Positions 26,796-36,837 of a stretch of DNA of 64,000 nucleotides are shown here, piece by piece. Origin of the DNA: Pseudooceanicola marinus (GTDB lineage: Bacteria > Pseudomonadota > Alphaproteobacteria > Rhodobacterales > Rhodobacteraceae); assembly GCF_002786295.1 (NCBI RefSeq), contig NZ_PGTC01000010.1, positions 434,001 to 498,000 on the forward strand, in the 5' to 3' direction. Every line of letters starts with the position of its first letter. The stretch's first letter is position 1. The position numbers and the translations under genes are program-made. Below the pieces are notes generated by a model. The model worked only from the letters and a program-made list of their open reading frames with translations. It made no database searches and was not told the DNA's origin.

Positions 26796-28037
26796 GTGAA
26801 ACACGAAAGGACAGGGCGCCGGGCAGGGCATCAGGGGCTGCCCGCAGAAGCGGGGCAGGGGGCCGCGCGCCCGCGCCCGCGCCAGCCCACGCGACCGCGG
26901 GATTTCGGCTATTCCCCCCTGATGCCGCGGCTCTGGCACGGGATGACCTGGGGCGACTGGCGGGCCCTGTCGCGCGGGCAATGGGCGCGCTGTCGGGGCG
27001 ACCTGCGGCTTGGTCTCTATGCCTCGATCACGGCGCTCAGCCTGGGCAACTCGCTGATGCACGGGCTGGCCCAGCTGATCCACGGCCGCGCCCTGGCCCG
27101 GACCGAGATCAGCCCCGATCCGGTCTTTGTCCTGGGCTACTGGCGGTCCGGCACCACCTGGCTGCACCAGCTGCTGAGCTGCGATCCGCGCTTCTGTTCC
27201 CCGACCTCGTTGCAGGTCTTCATGCCCAAGAGCTTCTTGATGCTGCGCCACGTGATGCGGCCCCTGGCGCCGCTGTGGCTGCCCGGACGCCGCCCGATGG
27301 ACAACGTGGCGCTGGAGGCCGACAGTTCAGAGGAGGACGAGGTGGCGCTGCTGGTCGCTGGCGCCCCGTCGGTGATGCGGGGCATGGCCTTCGAGGACCC
27401 CAGGGCCCCCGCGATGACCGGTGACATCATGGATCTGCCCGAGGCCCTGCGCGCTGACTGGCATCGCCGCTGGCGCGAGTTCCTGACGGCGGTGCAGTAC
27501 CTGGCGCCGGGCCGGCAGCTGCTGCTGAAATCCCCGGCCCACACGATGCGCCTGGCTGAGGTGCTGCGCGCCTTCCCGCAGGCGCGTTTCGTTCATATCG
27601 TCCGCGATCCCTACGAGATCGCTCAGTCCAACATCCTGACCGCCGAGGGCATGACCGCCACCCAGACCCTGCGCCGCACCATGCCCGCCCGCGCCGACCT
27701 CGAAGACGGCGTATTCCGCGCCTTCAGGGCCTTTCATGAGGCCTTCGAGCGCGACCGCGCCCTGATCCCCGAGCGGCACTACACTTGCATCCGCTATGAG
27801 GATCTGCGCCGCGATCCGAAAGCTGTCATCAAGGGCGTTTACGACGCAATCGGGCTGGGCGAGGCCGATGCACTGGAGCCGGCCCTTGACCGAATGCTCT
27901 CGGCACGTAAGGGCTATAGGGTAAATGAATTTTCCATGGACCCGGCGCTGGAACGGCGGGTCGAACGGGACTGGGCGGCCTATTTTCGGCGCTACGGCTA
28001 TTCCCGGCGATCAGGGTGGATAACCGAAGACGAATGA
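26796..28037 (+). CDS. Sulfotransferase family protein
   Basis: A 413-residue PAPS-dependent sulfotransferase. The 5'-phosphosulfate loop is GYWRSGTTWLHQLL (114-127), and the 3'-phosphate site is in FVHIVRDPYEIAQSN (about 263-277). The rest of the sequence (SPTSLQVFMPKSFLM, then the late YTCIRYEDLRRDPK) resembles the bacterial Sulfotransfer_3 group, which acts on lipids, glycans or small alcohols. The first 45 residues are basic and proline-rich. The GTG at 26796 has GGGAGGA 5 bases upstream. Its stop overlaps the RND transporter start (ATGA), so the two are translationally coupled, suggesting that the transporter handles the sulfated product. The acceptor is unknown. Confidence 0.88.
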   Translation: MKHERTGRRAGHQGLPAEAGQGAARPRPRQPTRPRDFGYSPLMPRLWHGMTWGDWRALSRGQWARCRGDLRLGLYASITALSLGNSLMHGLAQLIHGRALARTEISPDPVFVLGYWRSGTTWLHQLLSCDPRFCSPTSLQVFMPKSFLMLRHVMRPLAPLWLPGRRPMDNVALEADSSEEDEVALLVAGAPSVMRGMAFEDPRAPAMTGDIMDLPEALRADWHRRWREFLTAVQYLAPGRQLLLKSPAHTMRLAEVLRAFPQARFVHIVRDPYEIAQSNILTAEGMTATQTLRRTMPARADLEDGVFRAFRAFHEAFERDRALIPERHYTCIRYEDLRRDPKAVIKGVYDAIGLGEADALEPALDRMLSARKGYRVNEFSMDPALERRVERDWAAYFRRYGYSRRSGWITEDE

Positions 28038-30316
28038 GCACCTCGGACCGGATTGCAGAGTTCATCCTGCGCCATCTCGTCAAGCTGACCCTGTTGGTCC
28101 TGGCTCTCGTGCTGGGGCTGGGGGTCGGGGTGTCGCGGCTCTCCTTCTCGGCCGACAACACGTCGTTCTTCGGCAAGGACAACCAGGAAAGCCGCGACCT
28201 GGCCGAGTTGTCGCAGCATTACGCCAGCGCCAGTGGCTTCCTCATCATGATCGTCCCGCCGGAGGGGGAGATGTTCGCCCGCCCGACGCTGGAGGCGTTG
28301 CGCGACATGACGTCGGACGCCTGGATGGCGCCCTATGCGCTGCGGGTGGATTCGCCGGCGAACTTCCCCCACAGCAGGGCCGAGGGGGACGACATCCTGG
28401 TCGAGCCGCTGCTGGACGAATGGGCCGAGATCACACCGGAGGTGGCCACGCGCTTCCGCGAGGTGGCCAGCACCAGCCCCGAGTTGCGCAACCGGCTGGT
28501 GGCCGAGGACCTGACCGCCTACGGCATCATGCTCAACGTGGTGCTGGGCGGGGACTTCGAGGCCCGGCGGGCCGAGCTTCTGGCCTACCTGGATGAGATG
28601 CGCGCCGACTGGGCCGAGCGCTATCCCGGTTTCGAGGTGCATGTGACCGGCGACGTCATCGGCGGGCTGACCCTGGCGCAGGCGGCGCGTGACGACATCA
28701 TGACCCTGGTGCCCGTCGCCTTCGTGCTGGTTCTGGGTCTCTTCCTCTACTTCCTGCGCTCGCCGATGGCGGTCATGGCTTCGGCGGTGGTGGTGCTGTC
28801 GGGCACCCTGGCCACCTTCGGCTTCGCTGGCTTCCTCGGGATCGAGCTGACGGCGGGCACGGCGATCAGCCCGATGGCGGTGATGGTGCTGACGGCTGCC
28901 TCTTGCATCCACATCATCCTCAGCTGGATCCGCGAACTGGACCACCTGGACGGCCCCGGCGCCGTGCGCCACGCGCTGGCCGGGAACCTGGCGCCGGTGC
29001 TGGTGACCACGCTGACCACCGCCATCGGCTTCCTCGGCCTGAACTTCGCCGAGGCGCCGCCGCTGCAGGACATGGGCAATATCGTGGGCTTCGGGCTGCT
29101 GATCGGTATGCTGGCCACTTTCACCATCCTGCCCCTGGGACTGCGGATGAGCCGGGCCAGGGGCGGCGACAGCCTGCCGCTGACCGTCGGCATGATGCGG
29201 CGCCTGGCGGAACTGGCAATCCGCTATCGCCGCGGCTGGTTGGCGGGCTTCGCGGCGCTGGTGGTCCTGTCGATCTTCGGTATCTTCCGCATCGGCTATG
29301 ACGACAGCCTGGTGCGCTATTTCGATCAGCGCTACGAGTTCCGCCGCGAATCCGACGAGATCCGGGCGCATCTGACCGGGTTGTCGAACCTGCAGTTCTC
29401 CTTCACCGCGCCGGAGGGTGGCTCGGTCTTCGAGCCGGACTTCCTGCGCGACATCGACCGGTTCACCGCCTGGATCGAGGCCCAGGACAACGTTGTCGGC
29501 GTCACCAGCATGACCCAGATCGTCAAGCGCATGAACATGAGCATGAACGGCGACGATCCCGCCTTCGCGCGGATCGCCGACAGCCGCGAGGCCAACGCCC
29601 AGCTGATGATGTTCTACGAGCTGTCGCTGCCCGTGGGGCTGGACCTGAACACGATGATCGACGTGGACCGGTTGCATACGCGGGTGGTGGTGCTGCTGCG
29701 CTCGGACCATTCGCACCAGATCCGAGACCTCGGCGATCGCGCTCAGGCCTGGATGGCCGCGAACACGCCGGCCACGACGGCGCGACCGGCCGGGATCTCC
29801 TACGGCTTTTCGACCGTATCGGAACGCAACAACTCGCAGATGCTGGCGGGGCTGCTGGTGGTCCTGGTTCTGGTGTCGATGATCATGATGGCGACGTTGC
29901 GCAGCCTGAAGATGGGGTTGATCAGCCTGGCGCCCAACCTGATGCCGGCGATCATCGCCTTCGGGATCTGGGGCATGACGTTCCGCGACGTGAACCTGGG
30001 CTCCACCGTGGTCACGACCATGACATTCGGCATCGTCGTGGATGACACGGTGCATTTCCTGATGCACTATCTCGACGGGCGGCGCCGGGGACTGGCGCCG
30101 CGCCCGGCGTTGCACGACACCTTCCGCGTCGTCGGCTCCGCCATCATCGTCACCTCGATCTGCCTGGCGGTCGGTTTCCTGACCATGGCCACGTCGGGCT
30201 TTGCCATCAACCAGCACCTGGGGGCGCTGACGGCCATCGTGATCGTGTTCGCGCTGCTGGCCGATCTTATGTTTCTCCCCGCGCTGCTGCTGACCCTCGA
30301 CAGGACCAAGGACTGA
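28034..30316 (+). CDS. RND superfamily transporter (MMPL family)
   Basis: A 760-residue MMPL/HAE3-like RND permease. It has one helix near the N terminus (about 20-38), a large periplasmic loop, a five-helix bundle (about 224-372), a seventh helix (about 400-420), a second periplasmic loop, and a second bundle (about 600-755). Repeats of the two halves are seen in ALAGNLAPVLVTTLTTAIGF and FRVVGSAIIVTSICLAVGFL. FGIVVDDTVHFLMHY carries the transmembrane acidic pair expected for proton coupling. Relatives move hydrophobic cargo such as hopanoids, sterols or glycolipids. The ATG at 28034 overlaps the sulfotransferase stop, and its own stop overlaps the next start (TGATG). Confidence 0.92.
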   Translation: MSTSDRIAEFILRHLVKLTLLVLALVLGLGVGVSRLSFSADNTSFFGKDNQESRDLAELSQHYASASGFLIMIVPPEGEMFARPTLEALRDMTSDAWMAPYALRVDSPANFPHSRAEGDDILVEPLLDEWAEITPEVATRFREVASTSPELRNRLVAEDLTAYGIMLNVVLGGDFEARRAELLAYLDEMRADWAERYPGFEVHVTGDVIGGLTLAQAARDDIMTLVPVAFVLVLGLFLYFLRSPMAVMASAVVVLSGTLATFGFAGFLGIELTAGTAISPMAVMVLTAASCIHIILSWIRELDHLDGPGAVRHALAGNLAPVLVTTLTTAIGFLGLNFAEAPPLQDMGNIVGFGLLIGMLATFTILPLGLRMSRARGGDSLPLTVGMMRRLAELAIRYRRGWLAGFAALVVLSIFGIFRIGYDDSLVRYFDQRYEFRRESDEIRAHLTGLSNLQFSFTAPEGGSVFEPDFLRDIDRFTAWIEAQDNVVGVTSMTQIVKRMNMSMNGDDPAFARIADSREANAQLMMFYELSLPVGLDLNTMIDVDRLHTRVVVLLRSDHSHQIRDLGDRAQAWMAANTPATTARPAGISYGFSTVSERNNSQMLAGLLVVLVLVSMIMMATLRSLKMGLISLAPNLMPAIIAFGIWGMTFRDVNLGSTVVTTMTFGIVVDDTVHFLMHYLDGRRRGLAPRPALHDTFRVVGSAIIVTSICLAVGFLTMATSGFAINQHLGALTAIVIVFALLADLMFLPALLLTLDRTKD

Positions 30317-31113
30317 TGCCCAGACGTTCCCTCTCCCACCTCCTCGCCGCGCTGGTGTTGCTGACCCTGCTTCCGGGACCGGCACTGGCGGAAACCGCAC
30401 AGGAGAAGGGCCGCCGCCTGGCCGCCCAGGTGGGGGTGGAGCCGGGGTTCCGCGACCAGTCGGTCTCGGGCGAGATGATCCTGACCACCGCCAGCGGTCA
30501 GACCAGCACCCGCCGCTTCAAGGCCCGCTCGGTGGAGACCGGTCCCGAGGAGGCGCGGTCCGTGCTGATCTTCGACTGGCCGGGCGACATCCGTGGCACC
30601 GCCCTGCTGACCCATTCCCACGGCGGCGGGCGCGACGACGACCAGTGGCTCTACCTGCCGGCGGTGTCGAAGGTTCGCCGCATCTCCTCGTCGGGGCGGT
30701 CCGGTGCCTTCGTCGGCAGCGAGTTCGCCTATGAGGACATGGTCGACCAGGACGTGGAGAAATACACCTATGCCTTCGTCTCGACCGGGGCCTGCCCCGG
30801 GGGCGGGCGCTGTGACATCGTCGACCGCTTTCCGACCGGCCGCTCCGCCTACAGCGCGCAGCGGCTTTGGATCGACGCCGGGCGCCACCTGATCCGCCAG
30901 GTCCAGTACTTCGACCGCCGCCAGGCCCATGTGAAGACCATGGTGGTCTCGGGCTACCGCCAGTACCAGGGCCGCTACTGGCGCGCGTCGCAGATGGTGA
31001 TGACCAACCACCTGACCGGCAAGGGCACGACGCTGACCTGGACGGACTTCCGGTTCAACCAGGGCCTGAAACCTGCCGATCTGACCGTCAACGCCCTGCG
31101 CCGGGGTCTTTAG
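30316..31113 (+). CDS. LolA-like outer-membrane lipoprotein-sorting protein
   Basis: A 265-residue periplasmic protein with a signal peptide (about 1-25, ending ALA). It matches the LolA-like family usually annotated outer membrane lipoprotein-sorting protein, with KARSVETGPEEARSVLIFDW, DDDQWLYLPAVSKVRRISSS and SEFAYEDMVDQDVEKYTY. This family is typically encoded beside MMPL/RND transporters rather than lolCDE. It is thought, from its LolA-type half-barrel fold, to carry hydrophobic cargo across the periplasm. It overlaps the RND stop by one base. A possible cysteine pair lies in ACPGGGRCDI. The cargo is unknown. Confidence 0.88.
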   Translation: MPRRSLSHLLAALVLLTLLPGPALAETAQEKGRRLAAQVGVEPGFRDQSVSGEMILTTASGQTSTRRFKARSVETGPEEARSVLIFDWPGDIRGTALLTHSHGGGRDDDQWLYLPAVSKVRRISSSGRSGAFVGSEFAYEDMVDQDVEKYTYAFVSTGACPGGGRCDIVDRFPTGRSAYSAQRLWIDAGRHLIRQVQYFDRRQAHVKTMVVSGYRQYQGRYWRASQMVMTNHLTGKGTTLTWTDFRFNQGLKPADLTVNALRRGL

Positions 31114-31352
31114 GCCCCGCCGGACCGGCCCTGCGGTGGGGTGGGCGACCTTCGCCTCGCACCGTTGCGCGCATGAACCGCGCCAAAAGGCGGCACTCGC
31201 GCGATCCGGACCCTGTTTGTGTGGCTTTGCTGCATCTGAGCCCCTGTCACGACGCCCCGGCGCGGTCCTGAGCCGGCCGGGCCAGCCGTCCCTGTGCCTA
31301 TGATCGGTGAACATAGTGATTCTTTTAATTTCCCGATTTCACGGAGTGTCAG

Positions 31353-32738
31353 ATGACGGTCTCTCTCCCTCTGCGCATGGCAGCCCCCGGCGCTGCGGCG
31401 CTTTTGACCTTTGCCGCCGGTTCGGCCCTGGCGCAGGAGGCTTCCTTCAACGCCAGCCTCAGCGCCGGGCTGCGCTACTACCCCGAAGACGGGCTTTATG
31501 CCGGCCAGTCCTCTTCCGGGGTGGAGGCCTTCGGTGAAATGACCCTGGGGGGAGAGATCGCCCTGGGCGCCGGTCGCCTGACCTTCGACCTGGACGGGAT
31601 CCTGGACAGCACCGGCACGCTGGACCGGGGCAATGTCGCCGAGCTGCATTATTCGCAAAGCTTTGGCGACTGGAGCCTGCTGGCCGGCTTCCACACCGAG
31701 AACTGGGGCGTGGCCGAAAGCCGGTCGGTGATGAACGTGATGAACCCGGTCGACGGCACCGACCCACTGGTCCAGGACACGCTGCTCGGCACGCCGATGG
31801 TGAACCTGAACTACCACAGCGGTATCGGCACCTTCAGCGCCTACGCGCTTCTGGGCTTCATCGAGCCGACCTTCCCCAAGGGCGACGAGGGCCGTTTCCG
31901 CTCGCTGCTGCAATGGGACCCGGACCGGGCCTACTATGATGAGGACCGGGACGCACGGAACGTCGACCTGGCGCTGCGGTACTCGGGCTACTTCGCACTC
32001 GGCAACGGCTCTCTTGACGTGCAGGCGACCTATTTCAACGGCACCAGCCGCGAGGCGCTGGCCATGCCGGGCTGCATCAAACCCCTCGGGCCGGTCAACG
32101 AGGCCATGTGCGATGCGATCAACGATGCCATCGCCGATGGGATCGCCCAGGGCGACCTGCCGGTCGACGCGGATGACTTCTGGGACACGATGGACGAGAT
32201 CATGACCGATGACCTGGCCAGCGCCCTCTCCGGGCTGCCGCCGGTCGCCGGGCTGATCCCCTACTACCGCAAGGTCGAACAGGTCGGGCTGTCGGCCGTT
32301 TATGCTCTCAACGACCTGCAACTGCGGGCTGAGGCCTCCTGGCATGATGTCGGGACGGAAGAGTACCTCTCGGCCGTGGTTGGCGGCGACTACACGTTCA
32401 ACGGGCTGGGTGGCGGGGACGGCGATCTGACCATGGTGATGGAATATCTCTACGATGATCGCGGAGCGCTGCAGCCGGCGACGGTCTTCGAGGATGATCT
32501 GTTCCTCGGCATGAACTATCGCCTGAACAACGCCAGCGATACCGAGGTGAAGCTGGGCGTCTTCCACGACATCAGCAGCGAGGCGCGTCTCTACACCCTG
32601 CGCCTGTCCTCGCGCCTGACCGATTCCAGCAGCTTCGAGGTCAATGCCAGCCATGCGACGACCACGGGCTGGAACGATCCGCTGGCCTTCATAAAGGACG
32701 ACAGCTTCGTCGAGGTGAAGCTGACCACCTACTTCTGA
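31353..32738 (+). CDS. DUF1302-like outer-membrane beta-barrel protein
   Basis: A 461-residue protein with a signal peptide (about 1-27, ALA|QE). Alternating beta-strand patterns continue to a C-terminal aromatic (LTTYF), the signal for outer-membrane barrel insertion. The segment MNVMNPVDGTDPLVQDTLLG, with GWGV-like NWGVAESRSV before it, resembles the NP.D region of DUF1302 barrels that co-occur with RND transporters and LolA-like proteins. A helical, acidic insert (about 225-275) interrupts the strands. There is a 239-bp gap from the LolA-like gene, with TATGAT at 31299 as a possible -10, so it may have its own promoter. Proposed role: the outer-membrane end of the export path. Confidence 0.75.
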   Translation: MTVSLPLRMAAPGAAALLTFAAGSALAQEASFNASLSAGLRYYPEDGLYAGQSSSGVEAFGEMTLGGEIALGAGRLTFDLDGILDSTGTLDRGNVAELHYSQSFGDWSLLAGFHTENWGVAESRSVMNVMNPVDGTDPLVQDTLLGTPMVNLNYHSGIGTFSAYALLGFIEPTFPKGDEGRFRSLLQWDPDRAYYDEDRDARNVDLALRYSGYFALGNGSLDVQATYFNGTSREALAMPGCIKPLGPVNEAMCDAINDAIADGIAQGDLPVDADDFWDTMDEIMTDDLASALSGLPPVAGLIPYYRKVEQVGLSAVYALNDLQLRAEASWHDVGTEEYLSAVVGGDYTFNGLGGGDGDLTMVMEYLYDDRGALQPATVFEDDLFLGMNYRLNNASDTEVKLGVFHDISSEARLYTLRLSSRLTDSSSFEVNASHATTTGWNDPLAFIKDDSFVEVKLTTYF

Positions 32739-32922
32739 TCCATCCAGCTCGCGTGGTGTCGGCCCCCGCGATTCGGGCTGGGGCTGCCCTGTGCCGGGTC
32801 TTCCGGTCCGCCTCGGCGACTGGATCGACTTTTCCGGGTTTATGACTGCTGCCTTCAGCGCAATTGATGTCCCGTTAAACGTCTCTTCCTAGGCTGCGCC
32901 CGTTTCAGCGAGGGAGAAACAG

Positions 32923-34128
32923 ATGCCTTTCAGCCGGATTCTGCGCGCCATCCTCATGGCGGTGCTGCCCGTGCTCATGCCCGCGGGCGTGGTACGGGCC
33001 GAAGAGGGCGTGACCGCCGACAGCGTCACCTTCGCCCAGGTCGCGGTGCTGGACGGGCCGGCGGCCGCGCTCGGCCAGGGGATGAAAGCGGGGATCGAGG
33101 CCGCCTTTGGCGAGGCCAATGCCTCGGGCGGCGTGCACGGGCGACGGGTGCTGCTGGAAAGCCAGGATGACGGCTATGAACCCGACCGTTCGGTGCGGGC
33201 GGTGAAGGCCGTTCTGGCCCGCAACGATGCGATTGCCCTGATCGGCGCCGTCGGCACGGCGACCTCCACCGCGGCCCAGCCGGTCGCGGCCCAGGCGCAG
33301 GTCCCCTTCATCGGGCCGCTGACCGGCGCCGGGGCCCTGCGGGAGCCAGGTCGCGGCAATGTCTTCAACCTGCGGGCCAGCTATGCCGCCGAGACGGAGG
33401 CCTGGGTGGCCTACCTGGTGGATGACCTCGGCCTGTCGGAGATCGGCGTGCTCTACCAGGACGACGGCTTTGGCCGCAGTGGCCTGGACGGCGTGACCCG
33501 CGCCCTGGCCGAGCGAGGCAAGGCGCCCGTGGCCCAGGGCAGCTACATCCGCAACACCACGGCGGTGAAGACCGCGCTGCTGACCCTCCGCAAGGCCCGG
33601 CCACAGGCGGTGGTGATGGTCGGGGCGTCGAAACCCGTGGCCGAGTTCGTACGCCTGTGCCGGATGCTGGAGTTCACCCCGACCTTCGTCGCGATCTCCT
33701 TCGGCGGTGACGGGCTGGTGGCCGATCTCGGCCCGGAGGGGGAGGGGCTGATCGTCAGCCAGGTCGTGCCCTATCCGGGTGATCGGTCGCTACCGCTCGT
33801 CGCCCGTTACCAGGCAGCGTTGGCCGCTCATGCGCCTGGGGTCGACCCCGGATTTGTCTCCCTCGAAGGCTACATGGTCGGGCGCCTGGCCCTGACCGCG
33901 CTTCAGGCCGCGGGCCGCGACCTCAGCCGGGCCGCGCTGCAATCGGCGCTGGAAGGGCTGCGGTTGGTTGATCTGGACGGGCTGAGCCTGACCTTCGGTC
34001 CGGATGACAATCAGGGCATGGACCAGGTGTTCCTGACCCGCGCCGGTCCGGACGGGCAGTTGCACCCGCTGGCCACCGGCGCGGAGACGGAGGCCGCGGA
34101 GAGTGAGACCGGGGGCGACAATGGCTGA
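32923..34128 (+). CDS. Periplasmic binding protein, branched-chain amino acid type
   Basis: A 401-residue type I binding protein (Peripla_BP_6 family) with signal peptide 1-26 (VRA|EE). Family features are TFAQVAVLDGPAAALGQGMK, LLESQDDGYEPDRSVRAV, IGAVGTATSTAAQPVA and ISFGGDGLVADLG. Livestock-type transporter partners (livHMGF) are absent. Instead it lies 78 bp from a chemoreceptor gene on the same strand, so it may serve as a ligand-presenting sensor component rather than an importer part. The last 15 residues are acidic and likely flexible. The ligand is unknown. Confidence 0.9.
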   Translation: MPFSRILRAILMAVLPVLMPAGVVRAEEGVTADSVTFAQVAVLDGPAAALGQGMKAGIEAAFGEANASGGVHGRRVLLESQDDGYEPDRSVRAVKAVLARNDAIALIGAVGTATSTAAQPVAAQAQVPFIGPLTGAGALREPGRGNVFNLRASYAAETEAWVAYLVDDLGLSEIGVLYQDDGFGRSGLDGVTRALAERGKAPVAQGSYIRNTTAVKTALLTLRKARPQAVVMVGASKPVAEFVRLCRMLEFTPTFVAISFGGDGLVADLGPEGEGLIVSQVVPYPGDRSLPLVARYQAALAAHAPGVDPGFVSLEGYMVGRLALTALQAAGRDLSRAALQSALEGLRLVDLDGLSLTFGPDDNQGMDQVFLTRAGPDGQLHPLATGAETEAAESETGGDNG

Positions 34129-34206
34129 TCGGTGTCAGGCAGCCCCCTTGTTTGGCGGCGCCGGCCATCTGGATGGAAGCTGTGTCTGGGTGCCCAGGGG
34201 ATGGTG

Positions 34207-36837
34207 ATGTCTCTTGTCAGGCGCGTGACGGGGTCGATCGGCACCAAGGTCACGCTGATACTCCTGGCCATGGCGGCCACCACCGCCGTGGGTGGCGCCA
34301 CCGCTTTGATGGTGTTTGACCGGATCGCGCGGGACATGGACCGGCTGACCGGCGAGATGCTGGTGCAGGTCGAACACAGCGCGGAGCTGATCGGCGCCGC
34401 CGACCTGGCCCGGGACACGGTCACCCGGACCCTCCTGGCCGCCACGCCCGAGGCGTTGGAAGAGGCGCGCGCAGACACCGCTACGGTCCTGTCGCAGCTG
34501 GAAAGACGTATCTCCGCCCTGCCGCCTGACGCGGCGCACGACCTGGGCCCGGCCTTCGATGAGGTGTCGGCCGGGCTGCGACGCCTTGCCGACAGCCGCG
34601 CGGCGACCTTTGCCAGCGAAGCCCGTATAGACGAGTTGATCCTGGATCTGCAGACCCAGATGGGTGCGATGCAGCGCGGGTTGGTGGAACTGGCCGACGA
34701 CGCCTATTTCGATGTGGTGCTGCGGGGGGAGGAAACCATGGCCTCGGTCGCCGGAACGCTGCAGAGGCTGTCGGAAGAAGGGTTCGCCGTCGTCAGCGCG
34801 GTCCTGGAAACGCGGGCGGACCTAAACCTGCTGACCGGGCTGGCCCTGGCCGCCGGCGCCAGCGCCAGCCCGGGCGAGGCGGCGATCCTGCGCGACCTGG
34901 CGCAGGCGGCGAGAGGGCGCCTCGATCAACGGCTGGAAGAGCTGGCGGACAACCCCGCCGTTGCCATGCCCGGGGCGCCGATCCGCGAGGCGATGGCCGT
35001 CTTCTCCGCCGCCATCAACAGCGGCAGGGTGGCCGCCGACAGCCTGCGCGGCGAGGTCCTCGCGGCGCGTCAGTCCAGCGATGTCGTGCTGGCGATCGCC
35101 GTAGATGACCTGCTGTTTGACCTGACCCTGGGCGCCGAGGCCGCCAGTGCCGAGAACGGCGCCACGATCCAGGGTTTGCTGGACGAGGAATTCGGCTTCC
35201 TGATGGACCTGGTGGTGCTGAACGGCGCCCTGGGCGACTTCGCCGCCGCCGCGCTGCAGATCGTCAGTGGCGCGGACGCTGACGCGGTCGGCGTGGCAGC
35301 CGATGCCCTGCGCAGCGCCGCGGGGCACTTGTCGGATCGGCGCGATCTTCAGGACGGGCGCATCGCCGGCGAGGTCGACCGGCTGGTCGCCCTGGCCGCG
35401 CCCGACACCGGTCTTGCGGCGGCGCGCCTCGCCACCCTTTCGGCGACAGCAGACGCCGAGGCGGCCTCCATCGGGGCGGTGGATCGGGTCATCGCGATTG
35501 CCGAGCGGGCCGCCGAACTTGGCGCCGACAGCCGCGATCAGATCGACAGGATGGCTGAGACGATCACCGAAGACGTGGCCGGCGCGGGCCGCCGCATGCG
35601 GGACATGGCCCTGGCCTCCGCCGGGGTGCTGGTGCTGGCCCTGCTGCTGACCTGGGCGCTGATCCTGCGTCCCCTGGGCGCGATCAGCCGCACGACGGAA
35701 CGTCTGGCCGGGGGGGACCTTGGCCCGGTGACCGGCTTCGACCGGCAGCATGGGGAGGTCGGGCGCATTGCGCGGGCGCTGAAGATCTTCCGCGACGGGC
35801 TGGTGGAACGGGCCGAGGTCTCCCGCGCGGCGGAGGCCGAACGCGAGGCCCGCCGACAGGAGCAGGAGGCCATGATGGCCCTTCTGGCCCGCGCGCTGGA
35901 ACGGCTGTCTGCCGGGGATCTGACCGTGCGCATCGGCACCCAGATGCAGGGCGGCTACGCCAAGCTGCGGGATGATTTCAATGCCGCCGTGGAAACCCTG
36001 GAGGCCTCGGTGCGCAGTCTGGCGACCAGCGGCCAGTCCATCGCCGGGGCCAGCTCCGAGATCACCAATGTCTCGCGCGAACTTGCGGCGCGGTCGGAGC
36101 AGACAGCGGGGACCCTGGCCGCGACTGCGCTATCGATCGACAAGCTGTCGGCGTCGATCTCCGACACCGCCCAGGCCTCGGGCGAGGCACGGGACGCGGC
36201 CACACGGGCGCGCCTTCGGGCCGACGAAAGCGTCAGCGTGGTGCATCAGACCATCGGCGCGATGGAACAGATCCGCAGTTCGTCGAAGAAGATTGAGCAG
36301 ATCATCGACATGATCGAGACGATCACCTTCCAGACGAACCTGCTGGCGCTGAACGCCGGGGTTGAAGCGGCGCGGGCGGGCGAGACGGGACGCGGCTTTG
36401 CCGTGGTCGCCAGCGAGGTGCGCGCCCTGGCGCAGCGGTCCAAGGAAGCGGCGGAGGAGATCACCGGCCTCGTGCAGGAGAGCCGACGTCAGGTCGACGT
36501 GGGCTTCGACCTGGTCAGCCGGGCCAGGGGCACGATCGAGGATATTTCCGAGACGGTCGGCATGGCCACAGGGCTGATGGCGTCGATCTCCGACGCGGTG
36601 GTGAAGCAATCCTCGAACCTGAGCGACATCAACGCCTCCATGTCCAGCCTCGACGAGGCGACGATGAAGAACACCGCGATGCTGGAGGAGGTCTCCTCGG
36701 CCAATGTCGCGTTGAACGAAGAGGCGCAGGGCATGGCCGGGGCCATTGCCCAGTTCAAGGTGACGCTGGACGGGGCGGCGGCCCATTTCGATACCGGGCT
36801 CGGGACCTGCGACGGGCGAGCGGCGCAGGTCGCCTGA
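34207..36837 (+). CDS. Methyl-accepting chemotaxis protein
   Basis: An 876-residue chemoreceptor. A transmembrane helix (about 13-33) is followed by a roughly 430-residue alanine-rich helical periplasmic region, much longer than the common four-helix bundle, then helix two (about 467-486), a HAMP domain and a second HAMP-like stretch ([20 protein letters not shown]). The methyl-accepting signalling domain follows, with the conserved tip [20 protein letters not shown] near 700. There is no C-terminal CheR pentapeptide; it ends GRAAQVA. The start is the ATG at 34207 with AGGGG 6 bases upstream; 34201 and 34132 are alternatives. Pairing with the binding protein upstream suggests indirect ligand sensing. 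Confidence 0.93.
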   Translation: MSLVRRVTGSIGTKVTLILLAMAATTAVGGATALMVFDRIARDMDRLTGEMLVQVEHSAELIGAADLARDTVTRTLLAATPEALEEARADTATVLSQLERRISALPPDAAHDLGPAFDEVSAGLRRLADSRAATFASEARIDELILDLQTQMGAMQRGLVELADDAYFDVVLRGEETMASVAGTLQRLSEEGFAVVSAVLETRADLNLLTGLALAAGASASPGEAAILRDLAQAARGRLDQRLEELADNPAVAMPGAPIREAMAVFSAAINSGRVAADSLRGEVLAARQSSDVVLAIAVDDLLFDLTLGAEAASAENGATIQGLLDEEFGFLMDLVVLNGALGDFAAAALQIVSGADADAVGVAADALRSAAGHLSDRRDLQDGRIAGEVDRLVALAAPDTGLAAARLATLSATADAEAASIGAVDRVIAIAERAAELGADSRDQIDRMAETITEDVAGAGRRMRDMALASAGVLVLALLLTWALILRPLGAISRTTERLAGGDLGPVTGFDRQHGEVGRIARALKIFRDGLVERAEVSRAAEAEREARRQEQEAMMALLARALERLSAGDLTVRIGTQMQGGYAKLRDDFNAAVETLEASVRSLATSGQSIAGASSEITNVSRELAARSEQTAGTLAATALSIDKLSASISDTAQASGEARDAATRARLRADESVSVVHQTIGAMEQIRSSSKKIEQIIDMIETITFQTNLLALNAGVEAARAGETGRGFAVVASEVRALAQRSKEAAEEITGLVQESRRQVDVGFDLVSRARGTIEDISETVGMATGLMASISDAVVKQSSNLSDINASMSSLDEATMKNTAMLEEVSSANVALNEEAQGMAGAIAQFKVTLDGAAAHFDTGLGTCDGRAAQVA

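Noticed and set aside
27998-30400. An 800-codon minus-strand open frame opposite the RND transporter.
   Set aside because: Same reason: shadow of a GC-rich gene with third-position bias.
34132-34206. GTG at 34132 or ATG at 34201 as the chemoreceptor start.
   Set aside because: The ATG at 34207 has AGGGG at the right spacing and gives a normal short N-terminal tail before the first helix; the others add residues unlike the family.
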